A stretch of DNA of 60,709 nt from CAZLAK01 sp964557545 (GCA_964557545.1 CAZLAK010000009.1:1-60709); one strand, 5' to 3'; positions 1 through 9,149 are shown, counted from the first letter of the stretch. Program-made: numbers and translations. The notes: a model not told the origin generated them from the letters alone.

Positions 1-1
1 C

Positions 2-409
2 TTAGAACTTCTCTCTGTGCTGGGTATTATGGCCGTGCTGGCCGCCTTTGCGCTGCCCAAGTACGGGGTGGTGTTCAAGCACTACAACCTTTATTCCGCC
101 GCCCGCCAGCTGGCGTCCGACTTAAAGCTGGTCAGGTCGGCGGCCCTGGAAGAGTCGGCCACGTACAGCGTGGTGGTCCGCCCAGGGGGTTACGATGTTT
201 TTGAGGAAGGGGTCGCCAAGAAGAGCGAGGACTTCCCGGCCGGTATTACTGCTGATGTTACGGAAGATACGGCTACCGTTTCCTTTGACGGGCTGGGCAC
301 TCCTTCGCCGGGGCCGTGGGTGGTTTGCTTAAAAGACAGCCGCGACCGGCGGTGCTACGTGAAGGTGGCGGCCGTGACGGGCAGAGTCAGCGTGGAACTC
401 ACCCCTTAG
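2..409 (+). CDS. Type IV pilin-like protein (GspH-type pseudopilin), 5' end outside the window
   Basis: The reading frame is open from the first bases of the window. The in-frame residues LELLSVLGIMAVLAAFALPKYG are the body of a type III (prepilin) signal, with the conserved Glu and the hydrophobic helix. The Gly-Phe-Thr part and the start codon therefore lie upstream, and this is a truncated copy caused by the window edge. A GTG at 17 could be mistaken for a start but would remove the conserved Glu. The remaining 135 residues, with AARQLASDLKLVRSAALEES after the helix, resemble GspH/FimT minor pilins. It is the first of a run of pilin-like genes that probably form the tip or minor-pilin complex of a type IV pilus. 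The family call rests on the signal and overall shape. Confidence 0.8.
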   Translation, partial: LELLSVLGIMAVLAAFALPKYGVVFKHYNLYSAARQLASDLKLVRSAALEESATYSVVVRPGGYDVFEEGVAKKSEDFPAGITADVTEDTATVSFDGLGTPSPGPWVVCLKDSRDRRCYVKVAAVTGRVSVELTP

Positions 410-436
410 GTGGTTTAAGGGGCTTTTTGGGGGCAG

Positions 437-1669
437 GTGCTGGGCTTGTTTAACTTTTTAAAGTTTTTAAAGAGTAACCGGGCGCTGACCTACCTGGAAC
501 TCTTGATGGCCATGGCCATCCTTTCGCTGGTCCTCATTTTTGCCGCCAGGATGGATCTTTTTGCTGCCCGCTCCGAGCGTGACGCCCGGGAACTTGCCCG
601 CACGGCGCTGGTGGCGCAGGAAGTGGTGGAGAGGTGGGAGGCGGGGCTTGCGCCCGGCAGCGGGACCGTCGAAGGCTATGTTGTGGAATGTTTTCCGTAT
701 TTAAGCGGGGAACTGGCGGGACTCGCTCTCCCCTACAAGAACATGGAGGGTTTTTGGGTGAAGGTGTACCCGGCCGGCTCACGTGAGGGGCCTGCCGTCC
801 TGGCCGCCTACAGGCTCTTGGGGCCGCAGTTCCCTTATATAACCGGCATATCCCCCAATTACCAGGAAGTGGGCCAGCCGCCGCCGGAAATAAGGATTAC
901 AGCCGCCAACACCCACTTTGTGGGGGGCACCACCGTGGTAAAAATAGGCTCACTAGAATTTGGGCCGGCTGAGGTGCGGGTTGGTGGGCCCGGTGTGGTG
1001 GTGGTGGCCAGCACCGCCCGGCTGGCCAGCCTGCCGGCGGGCAGGTACGACCTGCAGGTGGTTACCGGGGAGGAAACGGTGCCGCCGCTGGGGCCCATGC
1101 TAGGTGCCTACACGGTGGGGGCGGGGCAGGTTCCCCCGGGGCCGCCGCTGCCGGATTTTGAAGGGATTGACAGACCTTACTGGGAGTACAGTGGCAATTG
1201 GGAATTTAATAGAGAGAATGATACCATTGTTGTCATCCACAAATCGGAGAACTGGCAGCCCGCCTACTACAAAAAGAAGGCTTACTGTATTTTCGACTAC
1301 CGGGTAACTCTCGTTTACAGTGGGAGGCCCGGGCAGGACAAGGATTACCGGGGCGGGCTGGTAGTTGACCCGGGCATGAGCGACAATCCCTCCCTCTGGT
1401 ACTACGTGGACAGGACGGATAGCGGCAAAGTGGCCCTGTACTTAAAGCAGCCGGCGGGCAGCCCCCGGCTCCTGGCCCAGACGGAAGCAGACTTTTCCTT
1501 TAACACTCCTTACACCCTGCAGGCGGTGGCCGGCGGCGGGCGGCTGGTTTTGAAGTTCAACGGCCAGCAGGTGCACTCCATGTCTTGGGACACTTCGCAG
1601 CCCAATTACTTGGGTTTAAAAGACGAGGCCAAAGGCGTGGAAATCGAGTACAGGATACAGTCACGATAG
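437..1669 (+). CDS. Large pilin-like protein with IPT/TIG-like and LamG-like domains
   Basis: This 410-residue protein starts with GTG. A prepilin-type leader ends at about residue 16 and is followed by LTYLELLMAMAILSLVLIF, with Glu at +5. The residue before the cleavage site is Ala rather than the usual Gly. After the membrane helix, residues of about 130-225 look like an immunoglobulin-like IPT/TIG fold (YITGISPNYQEVG...). Residues of about 240-405 look like a LamG/concanavalin-type beta sandwich (DFEGIDRPYWEYSGNWEF). Such modular pilins act as adhesive tip subunits in other pili; that role here is inference. It lies 27 bp after the preceding pilin gene and probably shares its transcript. 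Domain calls are by pattern only. Confidence 0.75.
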   Translation: MLGLFNFLKFLKSNRALTYLELLMAMAILSLVLIFAARMDLFAARSERDARELARTALVAQEVVERWEAGLAPGSGTVEGYVVECFPYLSGELAGLALPYKNMEGFWVKVYPAGSREGPAVLAAYRLLGPQFPYITGISPNYQEVGQPPPEIRITAANTHFVGGTTVVKIGSLEFGPAEVRVGGPGVVVVASTARLASLPAGRYDLQVVTGEETVPPLGPMLGAYTVGAGQVPPGPPLPDFEGIDRPYWEYSGNWEFNRENDTIVVIHKSENWQPAYYKKKAYCIFDYRVTLVYSGRPGQDKDYRGGLVVDPGMSDNPSLWYYVDRTDSGKVALYLKQPAGSPRLLAQTEADFSFNTPYTLQAVAGGGRLVLKFNGQQVHSMSWDTSQPNYLGLKDEAKGVEIEYRIQSR

Positions 1670-1687
1670 GCGGGTGGAGGTGGTCTT

Positions 1688-2221
1688 GTGGCGGGCCGGC
1701 GGTTCCCCGGCGGCCGGCGGGGTTTTACCTTTCTGGAGGTGATGCTCACGGTCGGTATTATTGCTATAATCACGGCCTCCGTGGGCGCGCTCTTAAAAGG
1801 GAACATCGGGCTTTTCCACCAGAAGGAGGAGTGGCAGGAAGCTGCCCAAGAGTCCCGCCAGGCGGTAGCCAGATTTCTTGAGTTGGCGAGAAGGCAGAAT
1901 AATCTGGAGCTGCGGACGGAGGGCGGCGCGAGCAGGGTTTACGGGGACGGCGGGCTGCTCCTCTTCTGTGACGGGAGCCTGGCAGATGGGGAGAGCTGCG
2001 AGCTGTTCTACGAGGCCGCCGCCGGCCGGCTGTGGAAAACAGAGGCAGGTGGCACATCACACCTGCTGGCGGAAGGGCTGGCCGCCTTTTCGGTAAAGGA
2101 GGCCGGTGACGCGGACCGCCTCCTCCTCCGGGTCAGGGCCGTGACGGCCGACGGGTACGAACTGGTAACTGAGGTCAGGAAAGCGAAAAGAGAGGTGGCA
2201 GGAGGGGGTGCGGCACCGTGA
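1688..2221 (+). CDS. Type IV pilus minor pilin (GspJ/PilW-like)
   Basis: The protein has 177 residues. The leader MAGRRFPGGRRG is followed by FTFLEVMLTVGIIAIITASVGALL, a textbook prepilin cleavage site (Gly at -1, Phe at +1, Glu at +5) and N-terminal helix. The rest has the Arg/Gln-rich helix and beta-rich tail common in PulJ/PilW pseudopilins. GTG start, with purine-rich GGCGGGTGGAGG just upstream. Its stop overlaps the start of the next gene by four bases, which indicates translational coupling. The likely role is a minor pilin that primes pilus assembly. Confidence 0.8.
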   Translation: MAGRRFPGGRRGFTFLEVMLTVGIIAIITASVGALLKGNIGLFHQKEEWQEAAQESRQAVARFLELARRQNNLELRTEGGASRVYGDGGLLLFCDGSLADGESCELFYEAAAGRLWKTEAGGTSHLLAEGLAAFSVKEAGDADRLLLRVRAVTADGYELVTEVRKAKREVAGGGAAP

Positions 2222-2685
2222 CCTTGAGGGGGGAGAAAGCCTCTGCTTACCTCTGGGTAGTCACCGTTATGCTGGTGCTCCTCCTGCTCGCCGGCATCTT
2301 CCTTTCCATGACCGCTTCTGACTACCGGCTGGCCTACTCCTTTGCCTGCGGTCTGGCCGCCGCTTCTTTAGCCGAAAGCGGGGCGGAGTACGGGGTAAAC
2401 CGGCTCTACCCCCAGCTTTACAATGTGGCCCGGCCGGAGCACCTGCCCCCTGTTAATATATCCGGAGAGAGACACGAGCGGCCTTTTGCCGGCGTTTACG
2501 GCGTTGAGCACGGCTACACTTTGCATATCCGCGGTCCTGATGAAGATAACCGCTACACCGTTGAATCGACCGGCACTTTTCAAAAAGCAAAGAGGACTGT
2601 GCGCATCGTGCTGAGGGTGAATTTTGAAAACGGCGCCTCCTGGGTTTCTATTGAAGAGTGGAAGCAGCTCCCGGTGGCCAATTGA
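2218..2685 (+). CDS. PilX/GspK-like pilus assembly protein
   Basis: This 155-residue protein with a GTG start overlaps the preceding pilin gene by 4 bp. A single N-terminal hydrophobic helix (about residues 12-32, VVTVMLVLLLLAGIFLSMTA) is followed by a stretch with SLAESGAEYGVNRLY, like the PilX N-terminal family, in which the helix is followed by a conserved small-residue, Ala/Glu-rich segment. A classical Gly-Phe-Thr-Leu-X-Glu site is absent, as in several GspK/PilX proteins. By position it completes the first minor-pilin set (three pilins plus a PilX-like protein). Confidence 0.65.
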   Translation: MTLRGEKASAYLWVVTVMLVLLLLAGIFLSMTASDYRLAYSFACGLAAASLAESGAEYGVNRLYPQLYNVARPEHLPPVNISGERHERPFAGVYGVEHGYTLHIRGPDEDNRYTVESTGTFQKAKRTVRIVLRVNFENGASWVSIEEWKQLPVAN

Positions 2686-2698
2686 GGGAAAGGGACTG

Positions 2699-3601
2699 GT
2701 GAAGAGGGCTGTGCCAATAGTCAACAGGCTTTCCGTCATGGTGGACGAAAGCGACATCAGAGTGCTGGAATGGTCGTATGCCCTGGGCAGGAAGGCCCGG
2801 ATTAAAAAGTGGGCCTCTTTTCCCGCCGGTGGGGAATGGGACGGCGGGGAACTGCGCGACCGGCTTAAGGCAGCGGGCCTGAAGGCAAAGAGGGTGCGGG
2901 CGGGTATTGCCGGCCGGCGGCTCATCACCCGCATCATTAAGGTGCCGGCCATGGAAGAAAGGGACCTGGCGGGCCACCTGGAAATGGAAGCCGAGAACTA
3001 CCTGCTGGTGGACATGGAAGAGTACCAGTACGATTACCGGGTACTGAAGAGGTTTGAGGAGGAGGGCCGTCAATATTTAAGCGTGCTTTTGGCCGGCTTG
3101 CCGCGCACCCTGGCGGAGCGGTGGTACGGTGTGTTACGCTCGGCGGGCCTGACTGTGGAATTTATCGACATTTACCCCAATGCCCTCTCGCGCTTGTTCG
3201 AGCGGGTGAAGGATCTGGATGCTGCCGTTTTGGATGTAGGAAAAAACAGCACCCACCTTACCATCTTTGAGAAGGGGGCGCTTTTTCTTTACACTTCCTT
3301 AGACGGCGGCTACAATCCCGAAAGCGGCAGCAGCTTGGAGCGTATATTTAACGATGCCAGAGCTTATTTGGACTTCTTTTCTTCCCGGCACCACGGGCGC
3401 GAAGTGGACGAAGTTTACTTAGTTGGGGAGCTGGCGCTGCACCGGGAAGCCCGGCAGGTAGCTGCCGGCATCCTGGGAAGAGATGTGACTGGGGACATAC
3501 CCCCCTGGTGCTATACTTTGGTACTGCCGGGTGTGGCGCGCGAGCTTTTGCCCGCTTACGCCGCCAACCTGGGGCTGATTGTGAGGGGAATGAAGTTTTG
3601 A
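2699..3601 (+). CDS. pilM: PilM-like actin-fold pilus assembly ATPase, first copy
   Basis: The protein has 300 residues from the GTG at 2699, preceded by the purine-rich GAGGGAAAGGGAC. The frame is open further upstream (ATG at 2624), but that start would overlap the preceding gene by 62 bp and add a non-conserved extension. PilM is a cytoplasmic FtsA/actin-fold protein that binds the PilN N-terminus and links the inner-membrane PilNO complex to the motors. Visible features are a helical VPAMEERDLAGHLEMEAENY segment and an internal phosphate-binding loop-like LDVGKNSTHLTIF at about residues 178-190. The N-terminal loop is degenerate (LSVMVDESDIRVLEW), unlike in the second copy at 12787. The gene is coupled to the PilN-like gene by a TTGA stop/start overlap. 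Confidence 0.8.
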   Translation: MKRAVPIVNRLSVMVDESDIRVLEWSYALGRKARIKKWASFPAGGEWDGGELRDRLKAAGLKAKRVRAGIAGRRLITRIIKVPAMEERDLAGHLEMEAENYLLVDMEEYQYDYRVLKRFEEEGRQYLSVLLAGLPRTLAERWYGVLRSAGLTVEFIDIYPNALSRLFERVKDLDAAVLDVGKNSTHLTIFEKGALFLYTSLDGGYNPESGSSLERIFNDARAYLDFFSSRHHGREVDEVYLVGELALHREARQVAAGILGRDVTGDIPPWCYTLVLPGVARELLPAYAANLGLIVRGMKF

Positions 3602-4248
3602 GGGCTGCAATCATACCGCCTTTTATTAAAAGAGGTCCCGGCAGGGACATCAATTTTCTGCCACCAGGTGTTCGTTTGGCCAGGAGAAGGCGGCGCAATA
3701 TTTTACTGGGTGGTTTTACCGCCGTTGCTGTACTGGCCTGCCTTTTTGTTCTTTACACCTACCCGGAGTCGCTCATCAAAAATTACGAGCGCCGGCTGGA
3801 AATGCATAAGTCCGAGGTCAGCCGCCTGGAAGGCGGAAAGGAAGTATTTGAGAGGCTGGAGGCCAAAAAAGCAAAGTACGGGGCCATGCGCTCGGCCGTC
3901 CAGGAAATAGATTCCCAGCGCCTTGACGCCCTTAAGGTGATGGAGGAGATTGCCGGCGCGCTGCCTGCCGGGGTTTACGTTTCCAGGCTTTCTCTTGAGC
4001 CCCAGAAGGTTTCTCTGACGGTGATTTCCCAAAACCCCATCGACACGGCCAGAGTGCTGGTTTCCCTGCGCAGGTTGGGCATTTTTAGGGAAGTGGAGCT
4101 GTCCGGAGCGCCGCTCCTGACCGAGCCGAAGGAGGTTTCTTTTGACCTCGTCTTTTCGGAAAAAGGGCTGGCGGCGGCCAAAAAGCCGGCTGGCGAGCTT
4201 ATGAAAGTGGTAGATAGGCAAGAAAAAGTAAATCTCGGGCAACAGTAA
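3598..4248 (+). CDS. pilN: PilN-like pilus assembly protein, first copy
   Basis: The protein has 216 residues starting at the TTG that overlaps the TGA of pilM (TTGA). The open frame reaches back to 3508, but that part lies inside pilM. PilN is a bitopic membrane protein whose cytoplasmic N-terminus binds PilM and whose external part pairs with PilO. The conserved N-terminal INFLPP motif (residues of about 17-22), the following basic RRRRR stretch, one membrane helix (about 34-52), a coiled coil and a ferredoxin-like tail (GVYVSRLSLEPQKVSLTV) are all present. A second PilN lies at 13872. Confidence 0.8.
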   Translation: MRAAIIPPFIKRGPGRDINFLPPGVRLARRRRRNILLGGFTAVAVLACLFVLYTYPESLIKNYERRLEMHKSEVSRLEGGKEVFERLEAKKAKYGAMRSAVQEIDSQRLDALKVMEEIAGALPAGVYVSRLSLEPQKVSLTVISQNPIDTARVLVSLRRLGIFREVELSGAPLLTEPKEVSFDLVFSEKGLAAAKKPAGELMKVVDRQEKVNLGQQ

Positions 4249-4259
4249 CAGCAAAGAGG

Positions 4260-5111
4260 GTGGGGGAGCTGGCAGTTCAACCACTGAGCCGGATTGCGGG
4301 AATAGTCAAAAATCTGCTTGCGGTGGCCAAGGCTAAATGGCAGGCGAGGCCGCTTTCTGCCAGGGAAAAGGCCCTGGTTATTGCTTTTTTATTCCTGCTG
4401 GCTGCTGCCCTCTATTATTATCTTGTAATGGAAAAGCAGTTGCGGAAGATTGGGGAACTTAAGCACCAGGTGGAGGAACAGGAAATGGTGCTTAGAGAGA
4501 TGCGGCGAAAGGGCTTTCACAACCTTTCGGAGCTGGAGGACAAAATAAATGAATACGACCGCCTTATAGAAGCCATATACAAAGTTGTTCCCAATATAAA
4601 AGACACGCCCGGCTTGTTGGTTGACCTGTACCAGCTGGTAACCCGCTACGGCCTCGTTTCAGACAAGGTTTCTTTTGGCCAGCTAAAAACCCACCAGAAC
4701 TACAGCACGTTTGCGGTCAATTTAAAAGTTAAGGGTTCGCCGGCCGGGGTGAAGGGGTTTCTCAATGCCCTGGAAGATTACCGGCGGCCGCTGAGTGTTA
4801 ACAAGGTGGAGTTTACACCCACAAAAGAAGGTGAGCTGGAGGCGGCGGTGGAAGTATTAGTTTTTGTGTTGCACGACATATCCCCCGATCCGCTCAGTTA
4901 CCCCTTTATGGATAGCATGGCCGGTTGGGAAAATCCCTTCGAAATGTTCAAACACCCGGCCCCGGAAAGTCCCGGAGAAGGCAATTTGGGCGGCGCGGCC
5001 GGCAGCACACCAACCGGCGCTGGCGGCGGGCAGCAGGTGGGAGGGCGGGCACCCGGCAGCAGCGCACCCGTCAGCCCGGCCATACCACCTTTCAAGCAGG
5101 GCGTGAGGTAG
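4260..5111 (+). CDS. pilO: PilO-like pilus assembly protein, first copy
   Basis: The protein has 283 residues and starts with GTG. A short cytoplasmic segment (LSAREKALVI) is followed by one membrane helix at about residues 40-58, then a coiled coil (LRKIGELKHQVEEQEMVL) and a ferredoxin-like domain with FAVNLKVKGSPAGVKGFLNAL, which is characteristic of PilO. The C-terminal 60 residues are Gly/Pro/Ala-rich and probably disordered; this tail is longer than in typical PilO. It follows PilM and PilN in the usual MNO order, and the next gene is the extension ATPase PilB. Confidence 0.8.
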   Translation: MGELAVQPLSRIAGIVKNLLAVAKAKWQARPLSAREKALVIAFLFLLAAALYYYLVMEKQLRKIGELKHQVEEQEMVLREMRRKGFHNLSELEDKINEYDRLIEAIYKVVPNIKDTPGLLVDLYQLVTRYGLVSDKVSFGQLKTHQNYSTFAVNLKVKGSPAGVKGFLNALEDYRRPLSVNKVEFTPTKEGELEAAVEVLVFVLHDISPDPLSYPFMDSMAGWENPFEMFKHPAPESPGEGNLGGAAGSTPTGAGGGQQVGGRAPGSSAPVSPAIPPFKQGVR

Positions 5112-5125
5112 GGTGGTGCCAATTT

Positions 5126-6565
5126 ATGCCGAGGGGTGAGAGCAGGTCCCCAAAAAAACTACTCGGTCTCTACCTCCTGGAAAAGGGCCTTATTACGCCG
5201 GAGCAGCTGAGCGAGGCGCTTTCTGTCCAGGCCCGCACCGGCGAAAAATTGGGTGAGGTGCTGGTGAGGATGGGGGCGGTCGATGCGGCAGTGCTGGCGG
5301 GTTTTCTGGAAGAGGTGCCAGGCGCGCCAAAAGAAACCCCGGGCAAAGGAGCGCCGTACATCTACAGCGCGGGGCAGGGTGAGATAGAGCCGGATTACGG
5401 AGTCCTGCGGCTGAAAGAGGACGGGCCGGGCGGTGATGAAGGTGCGCCGGCGGTGCGGGCGGTGAACGATCTTCTCCAAAAAGCCATTGAGGCAGAGGCC
5501 AGCGATATACACATCGAGCCCGGGGAGCGGCGGGTGAGGGTGCGCTTTAGGGTGGACGGCCTTTTGCGCGAGGAGACCTTTCTGCCGCCTTCGCACGCCC
5601 CCAGTGTACTGGCGCGCCTAAAAGTGCTGGCCGGCATGGACATCGCCGAGAAGAGATCACCCCAGGACGGAAGGGTGCGGGTGCGCACAGGCGAGCGGGA
5701 AATCGACCTGCGCGTATCCACCATGCCCACCGTGCATGGCGAAAAGGCGGTCTTAAGGCTCTTGCCGAAATCGGCCCTTTCGGCGTGGAGGGTGAGCGAC
5801 CTGGGCTTGAGCGAGGCCAACCTGGAAAAGCTGCTCGGCGCACTTTACTCGCCGGGGGGCATGATCCTCATTGTCGGCCCCACGGGCAGCGGCAAGACGA
5901 CCACCCTTTACGCCGCCTTGAACGAGCTGAACAGACCGGAGGTCAACATTGTCACCGTGGAGGACCCGGTGGAGTGCGTTTTAGAGGGCGTAAACCAGAC
6001 CCAGGTCAGCCCGAAGGCCGGGGTCACTTTTGCCTCGGTCTTGCGTTCGCTTTTGCGCTGTGACCCGGACATCATCATGGTGGGCGAGATCCGCGACCCG
6101 GAAACGGCGGCGGTGGCGGTGCGGGCGGCGGTCACGGGCCACCTGGTCCTGTCCACCGTCCATACCGGCGACGCGGCTTCGGCTGTGGGCCGGCTCTTGG
6201 ATATGGGCGTGGAGCCTTACCTGCTGGCCTCTTGCCTGCTCCTTGTTTTAAGCCAGCGGCTGGTGCGCAGGGTCTGCCCTGTTTGTGCCGGCGCGCCGGC
6301 AGGTAAGCCGGCCGGGGCGCCGGTGAAGGGCAGGGGCTGCCCGCACTGCCGGTACACGGGATACCGCGGCCGGCTGGCCGTCCACGAGGTGCTGGGCATA
6401 ACCCCGGCCTTGGAGCAGTTAATAGTGCGCCGGTTCAGCGCCGAAGCTATCCGGGAAGAAGCTGCCCGCGCCGGCATGGCGGATATGTGGCAGGACGGGC
6501 TTTTTAAGGTTAGACAGGGGCTGACTACCGAGGACGAGCTTTTGCGCGTCCTGCGCGGCACATAA
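5126..6565 (+). CDS. pilB: PilB/GspE-type pilus extension ATPase
   Basis: The protein has 479 residues starting at ATG 5126, after a GAGGTAGGGTGG stretch; the frame is open back to 4925 but that part overlaps pilO. It is the hexameric cytoplasmic ATPase that drives pilin polymerisation. The N-terminal GspE/MshEN domain (GLYLLEKGLITPEQLSEAL) is followed by the motor domain with Walker A GPTGSGKTT at about 251-259, an Asp box and Walker B (DPDIIMVGEIRDPETA) and the His box (STVHTGDA). A tetracysteine zinc site typical of extension rather than retraction ATPases is present at about 384-410 (CPVC...CPHC). It lies directly upstream of pilT. Confidence 0.95.
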   Translation: MPRGESRSPKKLLGLYLLEKGLITPEQLSEALSVQARTGEKLGEVLVRMGAVDAAVLAGFLEEVPGAPKETPGKGAPYIYSAGQGEIEPDYGVLRLKEDGPGGDEGAPAVRAVNDLLQKAIEAEASDIHIEPGERRVRVRFRVDGLLREETFLPPSHAPSVLARLKVLAGMDIAEKRSPQDGRVRVRTGEREIDLRVSTMPTVHGEKAVLRLLPKSALSAWRVSDLGLSEANLEKLLGALYSPGGMILIVGPTGSGKTTTLYAALNELNRPEVNIVTVEDPVECVLEGVNQTQVSPKAGVTFASVLRSLLRCDPDIIMVGEIRDPETAAVAVRAAVTGHLVLSTVHTGDAASAVGRLLDMGVEPYLLASCLLLVLSQRLVRRVCPVCAGAPAGKPAGAPVKGRGCPHCRYTGYRGRLAVHEVLGITPALEQLIVRRFSAEAIREEAARAGMADMWQDGLFKVRQGLTTEDELLRVLRGT

Positions 6566-6611
6566 GTAGTACATAAGCTTTTTAATGTAAGGGAAGGAGT
6601 GATGGGGGGCC

Positions 6612-7709
6612 GTGCTGTCTGTAGCAGAAATAGTCCGCCTGGCCTTTGATCTGGGGGCCTCGGATGTCCACTTGACGGTCGGCAGTGCGCCAGCCTTTAG
6701 GCTGAACGGGGAGCTGGTGCAGCTCGACGATATGCAGCTCGCCGGTTGCCTGCCAGCCGGCCTGGGCGGGGCAGGAAAGCTCACTTATGCCGATACCGAG
6801 CGCTTGGCGGTCGAGATCATGGGAGAAGAGCTTTACCGCCGTTTTTGCGACACGGGGGAAGCCGATTTTGCCGTTAACTTCCCGGGCCTTTGCCGCTGCC
6901 GGGTGAACGCCTACCGCCAGCGGGGGTGCACGGCCCTGGCCGTCCGCCTCATAAACAACCGCATACCTGCTCTCGGTGAGCTGGGGCTGCCGGAAACAGT
7001 GGCGGAGCTCGCCCGCCGGCCGCGCGGCCTAGTTCTGGTCACCGGCCCCACGGGCAGCGGCAAGTCGACCACCCTGGCCGCTATGGTCGACCTCATCAAC
7101 AGCGAGAGGCGCTGCCACATCATAACGCTGGAGGACCCCATTGAGTTTGTCCACGAGCACAAAAAGAGCCTGGTAAACCAGCGGGAGATCGGGCGGGACT
7201 CACCCAGTTTTGCCAGCGCCTTGCGGGCCGCCATGCGGGAAGACCCCGATGTGATAATGGTGGGCGAGATGCGCGACCCGGAAACGATTGCCACGGCCAT
7301 TACGGCGGCCGAGACGGGGCACCTGGTCCTGGCCACCCTGCATACGGCCAGCGCCGCCCAGTCCATTGACCGGATCATCGATACCTTTCCTCCGCACCAG
7401 CAGCAGCAGATAAAGGTTCAGCTGGCCAATACCATTCAGGGAGTAGTGGCCCAGCAGCTCCTGCCCCGCCTGGACGGGGCGGGCAGGGTGGCGGCGGCCG
7501 AGGTGATGGTGGCCACTCCGGCCATAAGAAATCTCATCCGGGAGGGCAAGACGTACCAGATTATCAACCACCTCCAGACCGGGACCAAGTACGGCATGAT
7601 TTCTTTAGACATGGCGCTGCGCGCTTTGTGCCTAAAAGGCGTGGTCACCAAGGAAGAGGCTTTGAGCCGGGCCATTGACCCCGATTCGCTGGCCAGGGCC
7701 CTCTTTTGA
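6612..7709 (+). CDS. pilT: PilT-type pilus retraction ATPase
   Basis: The protein has 365 residues with a GTG start. The N-terminal PAS-like PilT domain (GASDVHLTVGSAPAFRLNGEL) precedes the motor core with Walker A GPTGSGKST at about 145-153, Walker B DPDVIMVGEMRDPETI and the His box TLHTASAAQSIDRIID. The tetracysteine zinc site of PilB is absent, as in PilT. Compared with the usual PilT, about 12 extra residues (around CLPAGLGGAGK) lie in the N-terminal domain before the TYADTERLA helix. The enzyme depolymerises pili and powers twitching or DNA uptake. Confidence 0.93.
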   Translation: MLSVAEIVRLAFDLGASDVHLTVGSAPAFRLNGELVQLDDMQLAGCLPAGLGGAGKLTYADTERLAVEIMGEELYRRFCDTGEADFAVNFPGLCRCRVNAYRQRGCTALAVRLINNRIPALGELGLPETVAELARRPRGLVLVTGPTGSGKSTTLAAMVDLINSERRCHIITLEDPIEFVHEHKKSLVNQREIGRDSPSFASALRAAMREDPDVIMVGEMRDPETIATAITAAETGHLVLATLHTASAAQSIDRIIDTFPPHQQQQIKVQLANTIQGVVAQQLLPRLDGAGRVAAAEVMVATPAIRNLIREGKTYQIINHLQTGTKYGMISLDMALRALCLKGVVTKEEALSRAIDPDSLARALF

Positions 7710-7863
7710 GACCCGTTCTCTTTTGTCGTAAATTGTAAAAAAAGATGGAAATTTTTTGCCAAATTTTTTCCCGCCGGAGCAGGGTTGCCGCTGTTTTGTG
7801 TAGAAAATGCCCAGTTAAGGCCAACTGAAGAGAGAATTTGCTGTAGCTTTTATCCTCAATTGG

Positions 7864-9111
7864 GTGGTGCACAAAAGCGCGGTGATGGCTTTTTTCTACA
7901 CCGCCAGGGATGAAAGCGGCAGGCGGACCGGCGGTGTGGTTCTGGCCCGCAGCAGGCGGGATGTCTTAAGAGAGCTTTTGGAGAAAAAAGTTTACGTTGA
8001 AAGCCTGCGGCCCCTGCCGGCGCCTTTCGCGTTCCTGGGCCGCTGTTTTTTTGGCGGTGCGTTAAGGTTTAAAAGGAGAAAACTAAAGGGGCGCGAGCTG
8101 GCCTTGTTTTCCCGCCAGCTGTCCGCCATGCTGGGGGCCGGCGTGCCGCTTTTGAAGTCTTTGGACGTGCTGCACCGCCAGGCCGGCAAAGGTGCGCTTG
8201 GTGCCGCTTTGGCAGAAATAGCTTTTGAGATAAGCAAAGGCACGGGCCTGGCGGCGGCAGTGCGTAAAACGGGCGCCTTCCCGCCACTCTTTTCGGGTTT
8301 GGTCGAAGTGGGCGAAGCGGGGGGCTTGCTGGACGAAGTAATGGAGGGCCTTGCTTGCCACTACGAGCGCGAGCTTCACCTTAAGGAAAAATTAAAATCC
8401 GCCCTTTATTACCCGGCTTTTGTGGCAGCAGTTGCGCTCCTGGCGGCGGCAGTTACGGTTCTGGGGGTGCTGCCTGCCTTCGGGTCTGTTTTATCGGGGC
8501 TGGGGGTGGAGATGCCGCTGGCCGGGCGTGTGGTCATGGGGGCGGCTAAAGCGATTTACGCCGTATGGCCGGCCTGCGCCGCTGCCTGTTTTGTGATCTT
8601 GCCCGGTTTAAGGCTTGCGGCCGGAACACCGGCGGGAAAAAAGCTCTTTGATACTGTAACGCTGAAGGTTCCCCTGGCGGGGGCGGTGTGGAAAAAGGTG
8701 CTGGCGGCGCGCTTTTGCCGGACGCTGGGCATGCTCTTAAAAAGCGGGGTGCCGCTTTTGCCCGCTCTGGCCGTTGTGCGCGCCGCCTGCGGCAGTACTG
8801 TTTTTAGCTCTGTAATTGAAGGCCTGGAAAATAGGGTGAGCGAGGGCAGAGCGCTGGCCGGCCTTTTGGTGGGCAGCGGCTTTTTTTCGCCCCTGGCTGT
8901 CCAGCTCGTGAGCGCCGGTGAGGAGGCGGGAAATTTGGAGGAGATGCTCGGGCGGGCGGCTGCCTATTACGAGTCGGAAGTGGAGGCGGCAGTGAGGAGG
9001 CTTTCCTCCCTGGCCGAGCCGCTCACAGTGGCGCTGGCCGGCCTTTTGGTGGGGCTGGTGGTTTTTTCGGTAATGCTGCCCCTCTTTAACCTGGTAGCTT
9101 CTCTGGAGTAA
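7864..9111 (+). CDS. pilC: PilC/GspF-type inner-membrane platform protein
   Basis: The protein has 415 residues from GTG 7864; an in-frame ATG at 7885 (MAFFYTARDESGR) fits the family N-terminus equally well, and neither has a clear ribosome site. PilC is the polytopic platform on which PilB and PilT act. There are two GspF domains, each with the helical motif around FSRQLSAMLGAGVPLLKSLDVL and FCRTLGMLLKSGVPLLPAL. Three membrane helices lie at about 175-200, 225-250 and 380-410. The gene follows pilT after 154 bp with no visible gene; the AT-rich spacer may hold a promoter, but I could not identify one with confidence. Confidence 0.92.
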   Translation: MVHKSAVMAFFYTARDESGRRTGGVVLARSRRDVLRELLEKKVYVESLRPLPAPFAFLGRCFFGGALRFKRRKLKGRELALFSRQLSAMLGAGVPLLKSLDVLHRQAGKGALGAALAEIAFEISKGTGLAAAVRKTGAFPPLFSGLVEVGEAGGLLDEVMEGLACHYERELHLKEKLKSALYYPAFVAAVALLAAAVTVLGVLPAFGSVLSGLGVEMPLAGRVVMGAAKAIYAVWPACAAACFVILPGLRLAAGTPAGKKLFDTVTLKVPLAGAVWKKVLAARFCRTLGMLLKSGVPLLPALAVVRAACGSTVFSSVIEGLENRVSEGRALAGLLVGSGFFSPLAVQLVSAGEEAGNLEEMLGRAAAYYESEVEAAVRRLSSLAEPLTVALAGLLVGLVVFSVMLPLFNLVASLE

Positions 9112-9149
9112 CCGTTATTGAATTAGCAAAAAGCCGGGGGAGGGGGTGG

